DNA from: Streptomyces sp. PKU-EA00015
Lineage (GTDB): Bacteria; Actinomycetota; Actinomycetes; Streptomycetales; Streptomycetaceae
Direction of reading: 5' to 3'
NCBI RefSeq assembly: GCF_013387495.1
Contig: NZ_JABZEE010000013.1
Location: 62,001 to 126,000, forward strand
DNA length: 64,000 nucleotides
Shown here: one piece after another, positions 1-8,984 of the stretch
Layout: each line of letters starts with the position of its first letter
Position numbering within the stretch: the first letter of the stretch is position 1
Made by a program: the position numbers and the translations under genes
The notes under the pieces: generated by a model
Seen by the model: only the letters and a program-made list of their open reading frames with translations
What the model was told of the DNA's origin: nothing
Databases searched by the model: none

Positions 1-1054
1 GGTTGAACCCGTCCATCCCCACCTGGTCCACCACGGAGCGCACGAAACGCTCGCCGTCGCGGTACTGCCGCAGCTTGGCGTCCAGGCCGAGCAGCTTGCG
101 CAGCGCGAGGTCGAGGCGGCTCGCGCCACGGGCCCTGCGCTGCTGGAACTTCTCCCGGATCTCGGTCACGGAGGGCACCACGTCCGGTCCGACGCCGTCC
201 ATCACGTAGTCGGCGTGGCCCTCCAGCAGGGACATGACGGCGGTCAGCCGGCCGAGGATCTCGCGCTGGGCGGGCGTCTGGACCAGTTCGACGATGGAGT
301 GGCCGCCCTCGTCGTCCTCGCCCTCGGGGCGGGCGCCGACGAGCGACTGCGCGGCCTCCCGGAACCGTTCGAGGACGGTCATCGGGTCCATCTCGGTCTC
401 GCCCAGGAATGACTGGATCTCGCCCTCGAGATGGTCGCGCAGCCACGGCACGCCGGTGAACTGGGTGCGGTGGGTCTCCTCGTGGAGGCAGACCCAGAGC
501 CGGAAGTCGTGCGGGTCGACCTCCAGCTCGCGCTCGACGTGGACGATGTTGGGGGCGACGAGGAGCAGCCTGCCGCCGCCGTTGCCGTTCGGGTCGGCCG
601 GGTCGCCGGCCGGCAGGTCGCGGGTGGCGGGGGCGAAGGTCTCGTACTGCCCGAGGACCCGCGAGGCCAGGAACGACAGCAGCATCCCGAGCTCGACGCC
701 GGTCACCTTGCCGCCGACCGCGCCCAGCACCGCGCCGCCCGGCGTGCCGGACCGGCGCTCCTGCATCTTGTCCAGCAGGGGGCGCAGCAGTTCGCGGAAG
801 CCCGCGACGTTCGCCCTGATCCAGCCGGCCCGGTCCACGACGAGGACGGGGGTGTCCTGCGGCTGCGAGCCCGCAGGGATCATCGCCGTGAAGCCGCGCA
901 CGTGCTCCTCGGAGGCCTTGGCGTGCCGGCGCAGCTCGGCGACGACGGCTCGCGCCTCGTCACGGCTCACGTCGGGACCGGGCCGCACGAAGCGGGTCGC
1001 GGTCGCCGCGGCGAGGTTCCAGTCGACCATCTCGGCACCACCGATGCTCGTCAT
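1..1054 (-). CDS. Zinc-dependent metalloprotease, DUF2342/zincin type (partial, C-terminus beyond the window)
   Basis: The reverse strand is open from an ATG at 1054 to the window edge, giving about 351 residues without a stop. The protein carries a zincin-type HEETH motif followed by RTQFTGVPWLRDHLEGE, where two His bind zinc and Glu is catalytic. This fits the actinobacterial family of putative zinc metalloproteases (DUF2342, annotated with coenzyme F420-associated proteins). There is no obvious signal peptide, so it is probably cytoplasmic. The natural substrate is unknown. It is transcribed in the same direction as dacB, which lies 170 bases upstream, an arrangement common in Streptomyces. 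The family call is firm; the physiological role is not. Confidence 0.85.
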   Translation of the reverse strand, partial: MTSIGGAEMVDWNLAAATATRFVRPGPDVSRDEARAVVAELRRHAKASEEHVRGFTAMIPAGSQPQDTPVLVVDRAGWIRANVAGFRELLRPLLDKMQERRSGTPGGAVLGAVGGKVTGVELGMLLSFLASRVLGQYETFAPATRDLPAGDPADPNGNGGGRLLLVAPNIVHVERELEVDPHDFRLWVCLHEETHRTQFTGVPWLRDHLEGEIQSFLGETEMDPMTVLERFREAAQSLVGARPEGEDDEGGHSIVELVQTPAQREILGRLTAVMSLLEGHADYVMDGVGPDVVPSVTEIREKFQQRRARGASRLDLALRKLLGLDAKLRQYRDGERFVRSVVDQVGMDGFN

Positions 1055-1224
1055 GCGTCAACCGTACGTTCTCGACCGCCGGGACGTGCAGGTGTCGGGT
1101 GCCCCGTCGGCCGCGCCCCTGACCGCGCCGGAGTGCGGGCGTCCGCGGTGTCCTGCGCGTGCCGCCCGCCCGCCGGACGCACGCGGAACGAAGGGCCCGC
1201 CCGGGGTGGATGCCGGCCGGGCGG

Positions 1225-2625
1225 CTACTTCGCGAGGGCCGACGCCAGGCGGTCGAGGGCGTCCTGCGCCGCGCCCCGCGAGGGAGTGCCGCCGGCGAGG
1301 AACGCGAAGCCGAGCAGACGGCCGCCCGGGGCGACGACGGTGCCGGCGAGGGTGTTGACGCCGGTCAGCGTGCCCGTCTTGGCGCGGACGAGGCCGGAGC
1401 CGGCCGAGGAGGGTGCGTAGCGGTCCTCCAGGGTGCCGGTGAAGCCCGCGACGGGGAGGCCGGTCAGGACCGGGCGCAGTTCGGGGTGGGCCGGGTCGCC
1501 CGAGCGGGCGAGCAGCGCCGTCAGGAAGGCGGCGGAGACCTTGTCCTGCCTGCTGAGGCCGCTGCCGTCGGCGAACCGGGCACCGGCCAGCGGCAGCTGG
1601 AGACGGCGCAGCTGTCCGGTCACGGCCCGTCCGGCGCCGGCGAAGTCCGCCTTCTCGCCGGTGGCTGTCGCGGTCTGCCGGGCGAGCGACTCGGCTATGT
1701 CGTTGTCGCTGCTGGTCAGCATCCGCTCGACGACCGCCGAGAGGGGATCGGAGAGGACCTGCGCGAGCGGGACGGCCTCCGCGGCCGCCCGGCCGGGCCG
1801 CGGGACGCCGCTCACGTCCACGCCCCGCTCCTCCAGCATCGTGGCGAAGACGCGGGCGGCCTCGCCGGCCGGGTCGGCGGTGCGGGTCGCGGCGCCGGTG
1901 CTCCGCGGGTCGTTCCGCCCCTGGTCGACCATCAGGGCGCTGACCGGGGCGATGTTGTCGTTGGGTCCGATGGGGTGCAGCAGGGGGCCGGTGTAGAGCG
2001 AGGTGTCGTGGACCAGGCGGACGGCGCCGGCGCCGCGGCCGCGCAGGGCGCGGGCGGTGCGGTCGGCGAGCGTGGCCAGACGGCCCCGGTCGAGAGTGGC
2101 GTCACCGCCGCCGACGAGGGTGATCTCCTTCGCCCCGGCGGTCGCGACGACCGTGGTGGCTATGCGGTGGTCGGGTCCGAGCGCGGTCAGAGCGGCGGCG
2201 GCCGTGGCTATCTTCACGGTGGACGCGGGGGTCATGGGCGCCGTCGCCCCCTTCCCGTACAGCCGCTCCCCCGTGCCGAGGTCGACGACGCAGGCGGTCG
2301 GCGACGGGCCGAGGCCCGGGGCGCCGAGCAGCGGTCCGAGGGCCTTCGCGAGGTCGGCCGGGGCGGTGGGGGCCTTCGCGGACGCGGTGCGCGGGCCGCC
2401 GGCGGCGGCGAGCACGACAGGGGCGCTGGGCGCGGGGGCGGGGCGCCGGGGTGCCGGCCGCCCGTGATGTACGCCACCCGTACGCCCGTGGGCCACCGCC
2501 CACTCCTTCTCGGCCTTACGCTGGCCCGAGTCCCAAGGACCCGCCGCGGCCACCGCCCCGGCGGCGAGGGCGAGGCCGGCAACGGCGGCGCCCGCTGCGA
2601 GCTGCCACGTCGTGACCTTCGGCAC
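1225..2625 (-). CDS. dacB: D-alanyl-D-alanine carboxypeptidase/endopeptidase (PBP4, DacB family)
   Basis: A class C low-molecular-mass penicillin-binding protein that trims or cleaves D-Ala-containing peptidoglycan stem peptides outside the membrane. The GTG start at 2625 is preceded by GAAAGGGG. An N-terminal hydrophobic segment (about residues 5-30) is a signal peptide or anchor. The active site motifs are in order: SxxK as ASTVKIA, SxN as SSDND, and KTG as VRAKTGTLTG near the C-terminus. Length (466 residues) is normal for PBP4. A longer in-frame ATG at 2670 exists, but the hydrophobic N-terminus supports 2625. It is divergent from ppa, with about 97 bases between them that must hold both promoters. 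Confidence 0.93.
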   Translation of the reverse strand: MPKVTTWQLAAGAAVAGLALAAGAVAAAGPWDSGQRKAEKEWAVAHGRTGGVHHGRPAPRRPAPAPSAPVVLAAAGGPRTASAKAPTAPADLAKALGPLLGAPGLGPSPTACVVDLGTGERLYGKGATAPMTPASTVKIATAAAALTALGPDHRIATTVVATAGAKEITLVGGGDATLDRGRLATLADRTARALRGRGAGAVRLVHDTSLYTGPLLHPIGPNDNIAPVSALMVDQGRNDPRSTGAATRTADPAGEAARVFATMLEERGVDVSGVPRPGRAAAEAVPLAQVLSDPLSAVVERMLTSSDNDIAESLARQTATATGEKADFAGAGRAVTGQLRRLQLPLAGARFADGSGLSRQDKVSAAFLTALLARSGDPAHPELRPVLTGLPVAGFTGTLEDRYAPSSAGSGLVRAKTGTLTGVNTLAGTVVAPGGRLLGFAFLAGGTPSRGAAQDALDRLASALAK

Positions 2626-2722
2626 CCCGCACCAGCCCCTTTCGCGATCACCCAAGTGCGTGAGGGACACTTAATCACCGTCAATCACGTCTTGCTATGT
2701 CTTGATCATGGAGGAGCCACCC

Positions 2723-3217
2723 GTGGAGTTCGACGTCACCATCGAGATCCCGAAGGGTTCGCGGAACAAGTACGAGGTGGACCACGAGACCGGTCGGATC
2801 CGCCTGGACCGTCGACTCTTCACCTCGACCAGCTACCCGGCGGACTACGGCTTCGTCGAGAACACCCTCGGCGAGGACGGCGACCCGCTGGACGCGCTGG
2901 TCATCCTCGACGAGCCGACCTTCCCGGGCTGCCTGATCAAGTGCCGCGCCATCGGCATGTTCCGGATGACGGACGAGGCGGGCGGCGACGACAAGCTGCT
3001 GTGCGTGCCGGCGTCCGACCCGCGCGTGGAGCACCTGCGCGACATCCACCACGTGTCCGAGTTCGACCGCCTGGAGATCCAGCACTTCTTCGAGGTCTAC
3101 AAGGACCTGGAGCCCGGCAAGTCCGTCGAGGGCGCCAACTGGGTCGGCCGCGCCGAGGCCGAGGCCGAGATCGAGGCCTCCTTCAAGCGCCTGGAGGCGC
3201 ACGGCGGCGCGCACTGA
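2723..3217 (+). CDS. ppa: Inorganic pyrophosphatase (family I)
   Basis: Hydrolyses pyrophosphate to phosphate in the cytoplasm and so pulls biosynthetic reactions forward. The 164-residue protein has the family I hallmarks: [11 protein letters not shown] near the N-terminus, the metal-binding signature DGDPLDALV, and a Lys/Tyr-rich C-terminal half ([10 protein letters not shown]). I chose the GTG at 2723 because GGAGGAG lies just upstream and the protein then begins VEFDVTIE, the usual start in actinomycetes. An upstream ATG at 2708 lies within the ribosome binding site. A strong hairpin follows the stop. Confidence 0.97.
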   Translation: MEFDVTIEIPKGSRNKYEVDHETGRIRLDRRLFTSTSYPADYGFVENTLGEDGDPLDALVILDEPTFPGCLIKCRAIGMFRMTDEAGGDDKLLCVPASDPRVEHLRDIHHVSEFDRLEIQHFFEVYKDLEPGKSVEGANWVGRAEAEAEIEASFKRLEAHGGAH

Positions 3218-3237
3218 CGCCGCTTGCACGAACCCCT

Positions 3238-3273
3238 GACGCGGGCGGGACACCTCGGTGTCCCGCCCGCGTC
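3238..3273 (+). terminator. Hairpin terminator after ppa
   Basis: A perfect 17-base-pair inverted repeat (left arm 3238-3254, beginning GACGCGGGCGGG; right arm 3257-3273) has a two-base loop. It lies 20 bases after the ppa stop. It lacks a clear T run, as is common in Streptomyces. Confidence 0.8.
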
Positions 3274-3356
3274 GCGTAGCAACCCTTGGGCGTGCCCATA
3301 CTGGGCAGGAGGGCCGGACACAGGGCTGGTACGAGAGGGAGCGAGGACGGCGACAT

Positions 3357-5024
3357 ATGGCGGAGCCCGAGGGTCCGGAAGACCGGAAGCCTCAGTCCGA
3401 CGAGGCGCACAGCGCCTTCGCTCCGCCCACCGGGGTGGAGCAGCCGGGAGCACCGGAAGAGGATCACCCCAGCTCGGAGTTCGCGGTTCCCGAGGGGCTG
3501 CTGCCGGAACCGCCGCCGGAGCCGGAGGGGTCGGCTTTCGCGCCGCCGAGCACGTACAGCGCCAGGAACTCCCCGCCGGCCTTCACCCCCGCGCACGGCG
3601 TCCCCGTGGTGCGGCTCACCAAGGACGCGCCCTGGCAGGACCGGATGCGGGCCATGCTGCGGATGCCCGTGGGCGAGCGGCCCGTGCCGGAGACCGCGCA
3701 CCGGCAGGACGAGGCCGGCCCCGCCGTGCCGCGCGTGCTCGACCTGACGCTGCGTATCGGCGAGCTGCTGCTCGCGGGCGGCGAGGGGGCAGAGGACGTC
3801 GAGGCCGCGATGTTCGCGATCACGCGCGCGTACGGCCTGGACCGCTGCGAGCCGACCGTCACCTTCACGCTGCTGTCGATCACGTATCAGCCGTCCCTCG
3901 TCGACGATCCCGTTACGGCCAACCGCACGGTGCGGCGGCGGGGCACCGACTACACCCGGCTCGCCGCCGTCTACCGGCTGGTCCACGACATCAGCGTCGA
4001 CGAGTCGGACGTCACGCTGGAGGAGGCGTACCGGCGGCTGGCGGAGATCCGCAGGAACCGGCACCCGTATCCCGGCTGGGCGCTCACCCTGGCCGGCGGC
4101 GTGCTGGCCGGTGCGGCGTCCGTGCTGGTCGGTGGTGACGTCGTGGTGTTCCTCGCGGCCGCGGTCAGCGCGATGCTCGGCGACCGCCTGGCCTGGCTGG
4201 CGGCCGGGCGCGAGCTGCCGGAGTTCTACCAGTTCGTGGCGGCGGCGATGCCGCCCGCCGCGGTGGGCGTGGCGCTGACGCTGTCGCCGCTGGAGGTGCG
4301 GGCGTCGGCGGTGATCACCGGTGGGCTGTTCGCGCTGATCCCCGGGCGGGCGCTCGTCGCCGGTGTGCAGGACGGTCTGACCGGCTTCTACATCACGGCC
4401 GCGGCCCGTCTGCTGGAGGTCGGCTACCTGGTGGTCGGCATCGTCGTCGGCGTGCTGAGCGTGCTGTACCTCGGCTTCGCGCTCGACGCCGGGCTCCAGC
4501 CGGAGACGGCCATCCACACGGTGGAGCGCCCGGTCGTCCAGACGCTGGCGGCGATGACGCTGTCCCTGTGCTTCGCCGTGATGCTCCAGCAGGAGCGCAA
4601 CACGGTGTGGCTGGCGGCCCTCAACGGCGGGGTGGCCTGGGTCGTCTACGCGGCTCTCGCCGACACCGCCGGCGTCTCGCCGGTCGCCGCCACGGCCGCC
4701 GCGGCGGGGCTGGTGGGCCTGTTCGGCCAGATGCTCTCCCGCTACCGCTTCGCGTCGGCCCTGCCGTACGTCACGGCCGCGATCGGGCCGCTGCTGCCGG
4801 GCAGCGCCACGTACTTCGGGCTGCTGTCGATCGCCCGGGGCGAGCTGAACACGGGGCTCGCCTCGCTCAGCAAGGCGGCGGCGCTGGCGCTGGCCATCGC
4901 GATCGGGGTGAACCTGGGTGGGGAGATCTCCCGGCTCTTCCTGCGGGTGCCCGGAGCCGCGGGCGTGCCGGGCGCGGAGGCCCCGGGCGGCCGCCGCGCG
5001 GCCAAGCGGACGCGCGGCTTCTGA
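3357..5024 (+). CDS. Threonine/serine exporter family protein (ThrE, DUF1212 + DUF3815 fused)
   Basis: A 555-residue inner-membrane protein. The first ~110 residues are polar and Pro/Glu-rich, followed by the cytoplasmic ThrE domain (DLTLRIGELLLAGGEGAEDVE onward, about 120-260). About ten hydrophobic segments then continue to the C-terminus, which ends in a basic tail. ThrE-type carriers export L-threonine and L-serine using proton motive force. Both halves (ThrE and ThrE_2) are fused here as in Corynebacterium. The ATG at 3357 was chosen because the protein begins MAEPEGPED; the reading frame is open further upstream but without support. The substrate is inferred from the family only. Confidence 0.88.
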   Translation: MAEPEGPEDRKPQSDEAHSAFAPPTGVEQPGAPEEDHPSSEFAVPEGLLPEPPPEPEGSAFAPPSTYSARNSPPAFTPAHGVPVVRLTKDAPWQDRMRAMLRMPVGERPVPETAHRQDEAGPAVPRVLDLTLRIGELLLAGGEGAEDVEAAMFAITRAYGLDRCEPTVTFTLLSITYQPSLVDDPVTANRTVRRRGTDYTRLAAVYRLVHDISVDESDVTLEEAYRRLAEIRRNRHPYPGWALTLAGGVLAGAASVLVGGDVVVFLAAAVSAMLGDRLAWLAAGRELPEFYQFVAAAMPPAAVGVALTLSPLEVRASAVITGGLFALIPGRALVAGVQDGLTGFYITAAARLLEVGYLVVGIVVGVLSVLYLGFALDAGLQPETAIHTVERPVVQTLAAMTLSLCFAVMLQQERNTVWLAALNGGVAWVVYAALADTAGVSPVAATAAAAGLVGLFGQMLSRYRFASALPYVTAAIGPLLPGSATYFGLLSIARGELNTGLASLSKAAALALAIAIGVNLGGEISRLFLRVPGAAGVPGAEAPGGRRAAKRTRGF

Positions 5025-5120
5025 CGGCGGATGCGGGGGGGGCGGGCGTCGGGCGGCGGGTGCCCGGGGTACCGGGGTCAGCGCTGGGCGGAACGGGCGG
5101 TCAGGCCCGGGGCGCCCGGG

Positions 5121-5813
5121 TCAGCGCTTGGCGTGGCGCCCGCGCGCGGTCGACGGCGCCTCGGCGGCGTCGTCGGAGGCGGCGGCCTCCTTCTTGTTCC
5201 TGGAGCGGGCCCGCAGGAACTCGATCACGATGGGGAGCACCGAGATGAGCACGATCAGGATCAGGATCGCCTCGATGTTCTTGTGGACGAACTCGACCTT
5301 GCCGAGCGCGGCGCCGAGCAGCGTCACTCCCGCGCCCCACAGCACACCGCCGACGACGTTGAAGGTGATGAACGAGCGGTAGTTCATCCGGCTCACACCG
5401 GCGACGATCGGCGTGAACGTCCGCACGATGGGCACGAAGCGCGCCAGGACCAGGGACTTCGGGCCGTACTTCTCGAAGAACTCGTGCGCCTTCTCCACGT
5501 TCTCCTGCTTGAAGAGCTTCGAGTCGGGGCGCTTGAAGAGGGCCGGACCGACCTTGCGGCCGAAGACATAGCCGACCTGGTCGCCGATGATCGCGGCCAG
5601 CACGACGAGGGTGCAGACCACCCACAGCGGCTGCTTGATCACATCGGTGGTCACCAGCAGGCCCGTGGTGAACAGCAGCGAGTCGCCCGGCAGGAAGAAG
5701 CCGATCAGCAGGCCGGACTCGGCGAAGACGATGACCAGGACACCGATCAGCCCGAAGGTGGTGATCAGATAGTCCGGGTCGAGCCAGCTCGGTCCGAGCG
5801 CAAGGGTGTTCAC
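5121..5813 (-). CDS. DedA-family membrane protein
   Basis: A 230-residue integral membrane protein with the DedA/SNARE-associated (VTT) signature. It includes an acidic residue in the first re-entrant region (FAESGLLIGFFLPGDSLLF), the conserved G...R region GDQVGYVFGRKVGP and FARFVPIVRTFTPIVAGVSRM. DedA proteins act in lipid translocation across the membrane and in membrane-potential homeostasis. The C-terminus is a basic cytoplasmic tail. It is convergent with the ThrE-type gene (97 bases apart), and upstream lies the tipA terminator. The specific substrate is unknown. Confidence 0.9.
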   Translation of the reverse strand: MNTLALGPSWLDPDYLITTFGLIGVLVIVFAESGLLIGFFLPGDSLLFTTGLLVTTDVIKQPLWVVCTLVVLAAIIGDQVGYVFGRKVGPALFKRPDSKLFKQENVEKAHEFFEKYGPKSLVLARFVPIVRTFTPIVAGVSRMNYRSFITFNVVGGVLWGAGVTLLGAALGKVEFVHKNIEAILILIVLISVLPIVIEFLRARSRNKKEAAASDDAAEAPSTARGRHAKR

Positions 5814-5937
5814 GAGGTCCGGGCTCCTGAGTCGGTAGTCGGGCGATGCGCCGGGCGGCGTACAGCGTGCGGGGACGGGCCAAAGCTATCAACGCACCGG
5901 GCCCCGCCGCGTTCCACCGGCCCGCCCAGGATGCACT

Positions 5938-5972
5938 GTGCCCCGGCCGGGACAAAGTCCCGGCCGGGGCAC
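5938..5972 (-). terminator. Hairpin terminator downstream of tipA
   Basis: A perfect 16-base-pair stem (arms 5938-5953 and 5957-5972, GTGCCCCGGCCGGGAC and complement) with an AAA loop. It sits between the tipA stop at 6016 and the dedA start at 5813 and should isolate the two same-strand genes. Confidence 0.8.
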
Positions 5973-6015
5973 ATGGCCGGCGGGCGACGGCCGTGTGGAC
6001 GGCCGGCGGTCCGAA

Positions 6016-6774
6016 TCAGGCGCGCCGCGCGGCGTTGGCGATGATCGCCTCGCGCTCGTAGGCGGCCAGGCCCGGCTTCGCCTTGTCGATGTTGCGGGTG
6101 AAGCGCTCGTCGGTGACGTACATCTCCGCCAGGCAGGTGTGCATCTCGTGGGTGCACTCGTAGTGGTTGCGGGAGATCCACCGGCGGTGCTCCTCCGCGA
6201 CGTCCGTCGCGGCCTCGGACCCCGGCTCCTCACCGGCCTCCATCAGCGCCACGAAGCGCCGGGTGATCTCCTCGGCCTCGGCCTGGATCCGCTGCCAGTC
6301 CTCCTTCGTGTACGACGCGGTACGCCGCGCCGACTCCTTGTAGGCGTCGGTGCCGCCCCAGCGCTGCTCGACCTCCTCCGCGTAGTCGTCGGGGTCGAAG
6401 TCCCCGAACACCTCGAACTTCTCCTCGGGCGTGAGGTTGATGCCCATCTTCTTCGCCTCCATGGCTCGCTCAACGGCGGCCGCCATCTCCTTCAGTCTGG
6501 TGATCCGGGCGGTCAGCAGTTCGTGCTGCCGCCGCAGGTGGGCCTGCGGGTCCGCGTCCGGGTCGTCGAGGAGTGCCGCCACCTCGTCGAGCGGGAAGCC
6601 GAGCTCCCGGTAGAACAGGATCTGCTGCAGCCGGTCCAGGTCGGCTTCGTCGTATCGCCGGTGACCCGCGTGGCTGCGCCCGCCCGGGCTGAGCAGACCG
6701 ATCTCGTCGTAGTGGTGCAGGGTGCGCACCGTGACGCCGGCGAAACGGGCGACCTGTCCCACGGAGTAGCTCAT
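6016..6774 (-). CDS. tipA: TipA-type MerR transcriptional activator with thiopeptide-binding domain
   Basis: TipAL is a MerR-family activator that covalently captures thiopeptide antibiotics such as thiostrepton and then switches on its own promoter. The 252-residue protein has an N-terminal winged helix (SYSVGQVARFAGVTVRTLHHYDEIGLL), a dimerising coiled coil (about 75-108) and a C-terminal TipAS drug-binding domain. Met110 begins MGINLTPEEKFEVFG, the known internal start that yields the stand-alone drug-binding form TipAS; its ATG is at 6447-6445. Cys207 and Cys214 sit at the same positions as in the characterised protein, where a Cys forms the thioether to dehydroalanine. The start at 6774 follows an AAGGAG-like site. 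The autoregulated promoter lies immediately upstream. Confidence 0.95.
   Translation of the reverse strand: MSYSVGQVARFAGVTVRTLHHYDEIGLLSPGGRSHAGHRRYDEADLDRLQQILFYRELGFPLDEVAALLDDPDADPQAHLRRQHELLTARITRLKEMAAAVERAMEAKKMGINLTPEEKFEVFGDFDPDDYAEEVEQRWGGTDAYKESARRTASYTKEDWQRIQAEAEEITRRFVALMEAGEEPGSEAATDVAEEHRRWISRNHYECTHEMHTCLAEMYVTDERFTRNIDKAKPGLAAYEREAIIANAARRA
6445..6447 (-). other. tipA: Internal translation start giving TipAS
   Basis: ATG codon 110 of tipA begins the drug-binding domain. In the characterised S. lividans gene the same Met110 is the start of the abundant short form TipAS, which sequesters thiopeptides without binding DNA. Assignment rests on identical residue number and local sequence. 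Confidence 0.75.
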
Positions 6775-6807
6775 CGCCTTCCGCTCCTTCGTTCCGTGAC
6801 GCGTCCC

Positions 6808-6838
6808 AGGCTGCTGCCTCACGTTGCGTGAGGTGCAA
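6808..6838 (-). promoter_or_regulatory. tipA promoter and TipAL operator
   Basis: Read on the reverse strand: TTGCAC (complement of 6833-6838), a 19-base spacer and CAGCCT (complement of 6808-6813). The spacer holds the palindrome CCTCACG-TTG-CGTGAGG (6817-6833). The over-long 19-base spacer with a dyad is the classic MerR-family architecture, and the bases closely resemble the known thiostrepton-inducible promoter as I remember it. The dyad is only 27 bases from the ATG of the divergent decarboxylase gene, so it may also affect that gene. Confidence 0.88.
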
Positions 6839-6859
6839 GCCCGGGTGAGGCTGAGTCCC

Positions 6860-8278
6860 ATGGCACTCCATCAGGGCGCGTCCGGTGACGGCGGACCGGA
6901 GCGGCGCAGGCTGTCGCTCAACCCCTTCTTCGGCGAGGCGGATCCGGTCGGCGGCATGACGGCGGCCCCGCCCACGCACCGCCTCCCGGACGGGCCGCTG
7001 CCGCCCTCCACCGCGTACCAGCTCGTGCACGACGAGCTGATGCTCGACGGGAACTCACGGCTCAACCTCGCCACGTTCGTCACCACCTGGATGGAACCCC
7101 AGGCAGGGGTTCTGATGGGCGAGTGCCGGGACAAGAACATGATCGACAAGGACGAGTACCCGCGCACCGCGGAACTGGAACGCCGCTGCGTGGCGATGCT
7201 CGCGGACCTGTGGCACGCCCCGGACCCGGCCACGGCCGTGGGGTGCTCGACGACCGGGTCGAGCGAGGCGTGCATGCTCGCGGGGATGGCGCTCAAGCGG
7301 CGCTGGGCGACGAGGAACGCCGACCGCTATCCGGCGAGCGCCAGGCCCAATCTGGTGATGGGCGTGAACGTGCAGGTCTGCTGGGAGAAGTTCTGCGCCT
7401 TCTGGGAGGTGGAGGCGCGGCAGGTGCCGATGGACGGCGACCGTTTCCACCTCGATCCGGAGGCCGCCGCCGCGCTGTGCGACGAGAACACCATCGGGGT
7501 CGTCGCCGTCCTGGGCTCGACCTTCGACGGTTCCTACGAGCCCGTCGCCGACGTCTGCGCCGCGCTGGACGCGCTCCAGGAGCGCAAGGGCCTCGACATC
7601 CCCGTCCATGTCGACGGCGCGTCCGGGGCGATGGTGGCGCCGTTCCTCGACGAGGAGCTTGTCTGGGACTTCCGGCTGCCACGGGTGTCCTCGATCAACA
7701 CCTCCGGGCACAAGTACGGGCTGGTCTACCCGGGGGTCGGCTGGGCGCTGTGGCGCTCGCCGGCCGAGCTGCCGGAGGAACTGGTCTTCCGGGTCAACTA
7801 CCTGGGCGGCGACATGCCGACCTTCGCGCTCAACTTCTCCCGGCCGGGCGCGCAGGTGGTCGCGCAGTACTACACGTTCCTGCGGCTGGGGCGGGAGGGA
7901 TATCGGGCGGTGCAGCAGACGGCGCGGGATGTCGCGGGGAGGCTCGCGCGGCGGATCGGGGAGCTGGGCGACTTCCGGCTGCTGACGCACGGCGACGAAC
8001 TGCCGGTGTTCGCATTCACGACGGCGCCGGACGTCACGCGCTTCGACGTGTTCGACGTGTCGCGGCGGCTGCGCGAGCGGGGCTGGCTGGTGCCCGCGTA
8101 CACCTTCCCGGCGAACCGGGAGGACCTGTCGGTGCTGCGGGTGGTGTGCCGCAACGGCTTCTCGGCGGACCTGGCGGAGCTGCTGCTGGAGGATCTGCGG
8201 ATGCTGCTGCCGGAGCTGCGGAAACAGGCGGGGCCGCTGGACACGGACACGGCGAAGGCGACCTCGTTCCACCACTGA
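6860..8278 (+). CDS. gadB: Glutamate decarboxylase (PLP-dependent)
   Basis: Converts L-glutamate to gamma-aminobutyrate and CO2, consuming a proton. The 472-residue protein has the group II PLP decarboxylase fold. CSTTGSSEACMLAGMALK binds the cofactor phosphate, VHVDGASGAM supplies the Asp that contacts the pyridine nitrogen, and the Schiff-base Lys is in NTSGHKYG near residue 285. RVNYLGGDMPTFALNFSRPG is typical of GadB rather than other decarboxylases. I chose the ATG at 6860; an upstream GTG at 6824 would overlap the tipA operator. No glutamate/GABA antiporter is adjacent. It is divergent from tipA. Confidence 0.93.
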   Translation: MALHQGASGDGGPERRRLSLNPFFGEADPVGGMTAAPPTHRLPDGPLPPSTAYQLVHDELMLDGNSRLNLATFVTTWMEPQAGVLMGECRDKNMIDKDEYPRTAELERRCVAMLADLWHAPDPATAVGCSTTGSSEACMLAGMALKRRWATRNADRYPASARPNLVMGVNVQVCWEKFCAFWEVEARQVPMDGDRFHLDPEAAAALCDENTIGVVAVLGSTFDGSYEPVADVCAALDALQERKGLDIPVHVDGASGAMVAPFLDEELVWDFRLPRVSSINTSGHKYGLVYPGVGWALWRSPAELPEELVFRVNYLGGDMPTFALNFSRPGAQVVAQYYTFLRLGREGYRAVQQTARDVAGRLARRIGELGDFRLLTHGDELPVFAFTTAPDVTRFDVFDVSRRLRERGWLVPAYTFPANREDLSVLRVVCRNGFSADLAELLLEDLRMLLPELRKQAGPLDTDTAKATSFHH

Positions 8279-8287
8279 GGGGTCGCG

Positions 8288-8929
8288 TCAGTGCGAGTCG
8301 CCCTCGTGGTGCTCGCCCGTCGCGTAGGGGTTCTCCTCACCCTCGGCGAGGACGCCGGCGAAGGGGGCGCCCTCCCCCGCGAACGTGTACGCGCCGGACT
8401 CGATCCGCTCGATCAGGCCCCGGGTCCACTCCGCGCCGGAGTCGGCCTGCGTCACCCACAGGTTCATGATCTCGCCGATGTGGCCGAGGGATTCGGGTCC
8501 CTCCTCGGGCGTGTAGTAGTCCGTGACCGACGAGCGCCACTCCTCGATGCTCCGCACCCGCTGTCCGAGCAGCTCCACGGCCTCGGAGCGCGGCAGGTCC
8601 ACGATGAAACCGAGCGCCGCCGAGAGCACGTCCGGCTTCTGGTCGTAGGCGGTCAGGGACGCGCGCAGGAGGGCGAAGAACTCCTCCGTGCCCTTGTCGG
8701 TGATCTCGTACTCGGTGCGTGGCGGGCCGCCCGCTGTCGACGGCGCCGTCTCGTGCGCGTACAGCAGTCCCTGCTTCGCCATGTGCTTGAGCGCGTGGTA
8801 GACCGATCCCGGCTTGGCGTTGGACCACTCGTGCGCGCCCCAGTACTCCAGGTCGTTGCGGACCTGGTAGCCGTGCGCCCGCCCGTGCTGGCGCACCGCC
8901 CCCAGGACCAGCAGCCGGATCGCCGACAT
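8288..8929 (-). CDS. PadR-family transcriptional regulator
   Basis: A 213-residue winged-helix regulator beginning MSAIRLLVLGAVRQHGRAHGYQVRNDLEYWG, the PadR N-terminal fold, with the wing at TEYEITDKGTEEFFALL. A C-terminal helical Vir_act_alpha_C-like region (about 100-185) should dimerise. PadR proteins usually repress genes for phenolic stress or transport. It is convergent with the decarboxylase gene only 9 bases away, so its target is probably elsewhere or itself. An imperfect dyad TCAAGTTTGA lies 16 bases upstream of the start. Confidence 0.85.
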   Translation of the reverse strand: MSAIRLLVLGAVRQHGRAHGYQVRNDLEYWGAHEWSNAKPGSVYHALKHMAKQGLLYAHETAPSTAGGPPRTEYEITDKGTEEFFALLRASLTAYDQKPDVLSAALGFIVDLPRSEAVELLGQRVRSIEEWRSSVTDYYTPEEGPESLGHIGEIMNLWVTQADSGAEWTRGLIERIESGAYTFAGEGAPFAGVLAEGEENPYATGEHHEGDSH

Positions 8930-8942
8930 CCGCGTCCCTCCT

Positions 8943-8957
8943 GTTCAAGTTTGACCA
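8943..8957. promoter_or_regulatory. Small dyad upstream of the PadR gene
   Basis: GTTCAAGTTTGACC contains TCAA-GT-TTGA (8945-8954) just upstream of the padR-like start at 8929. Its position suggests autoregulation. It is short, so the call is tentative. Confidence 0.35.
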
Positions 8958-8984
8958 GGGTACGCGGGCGACCCGATCCGCCGG

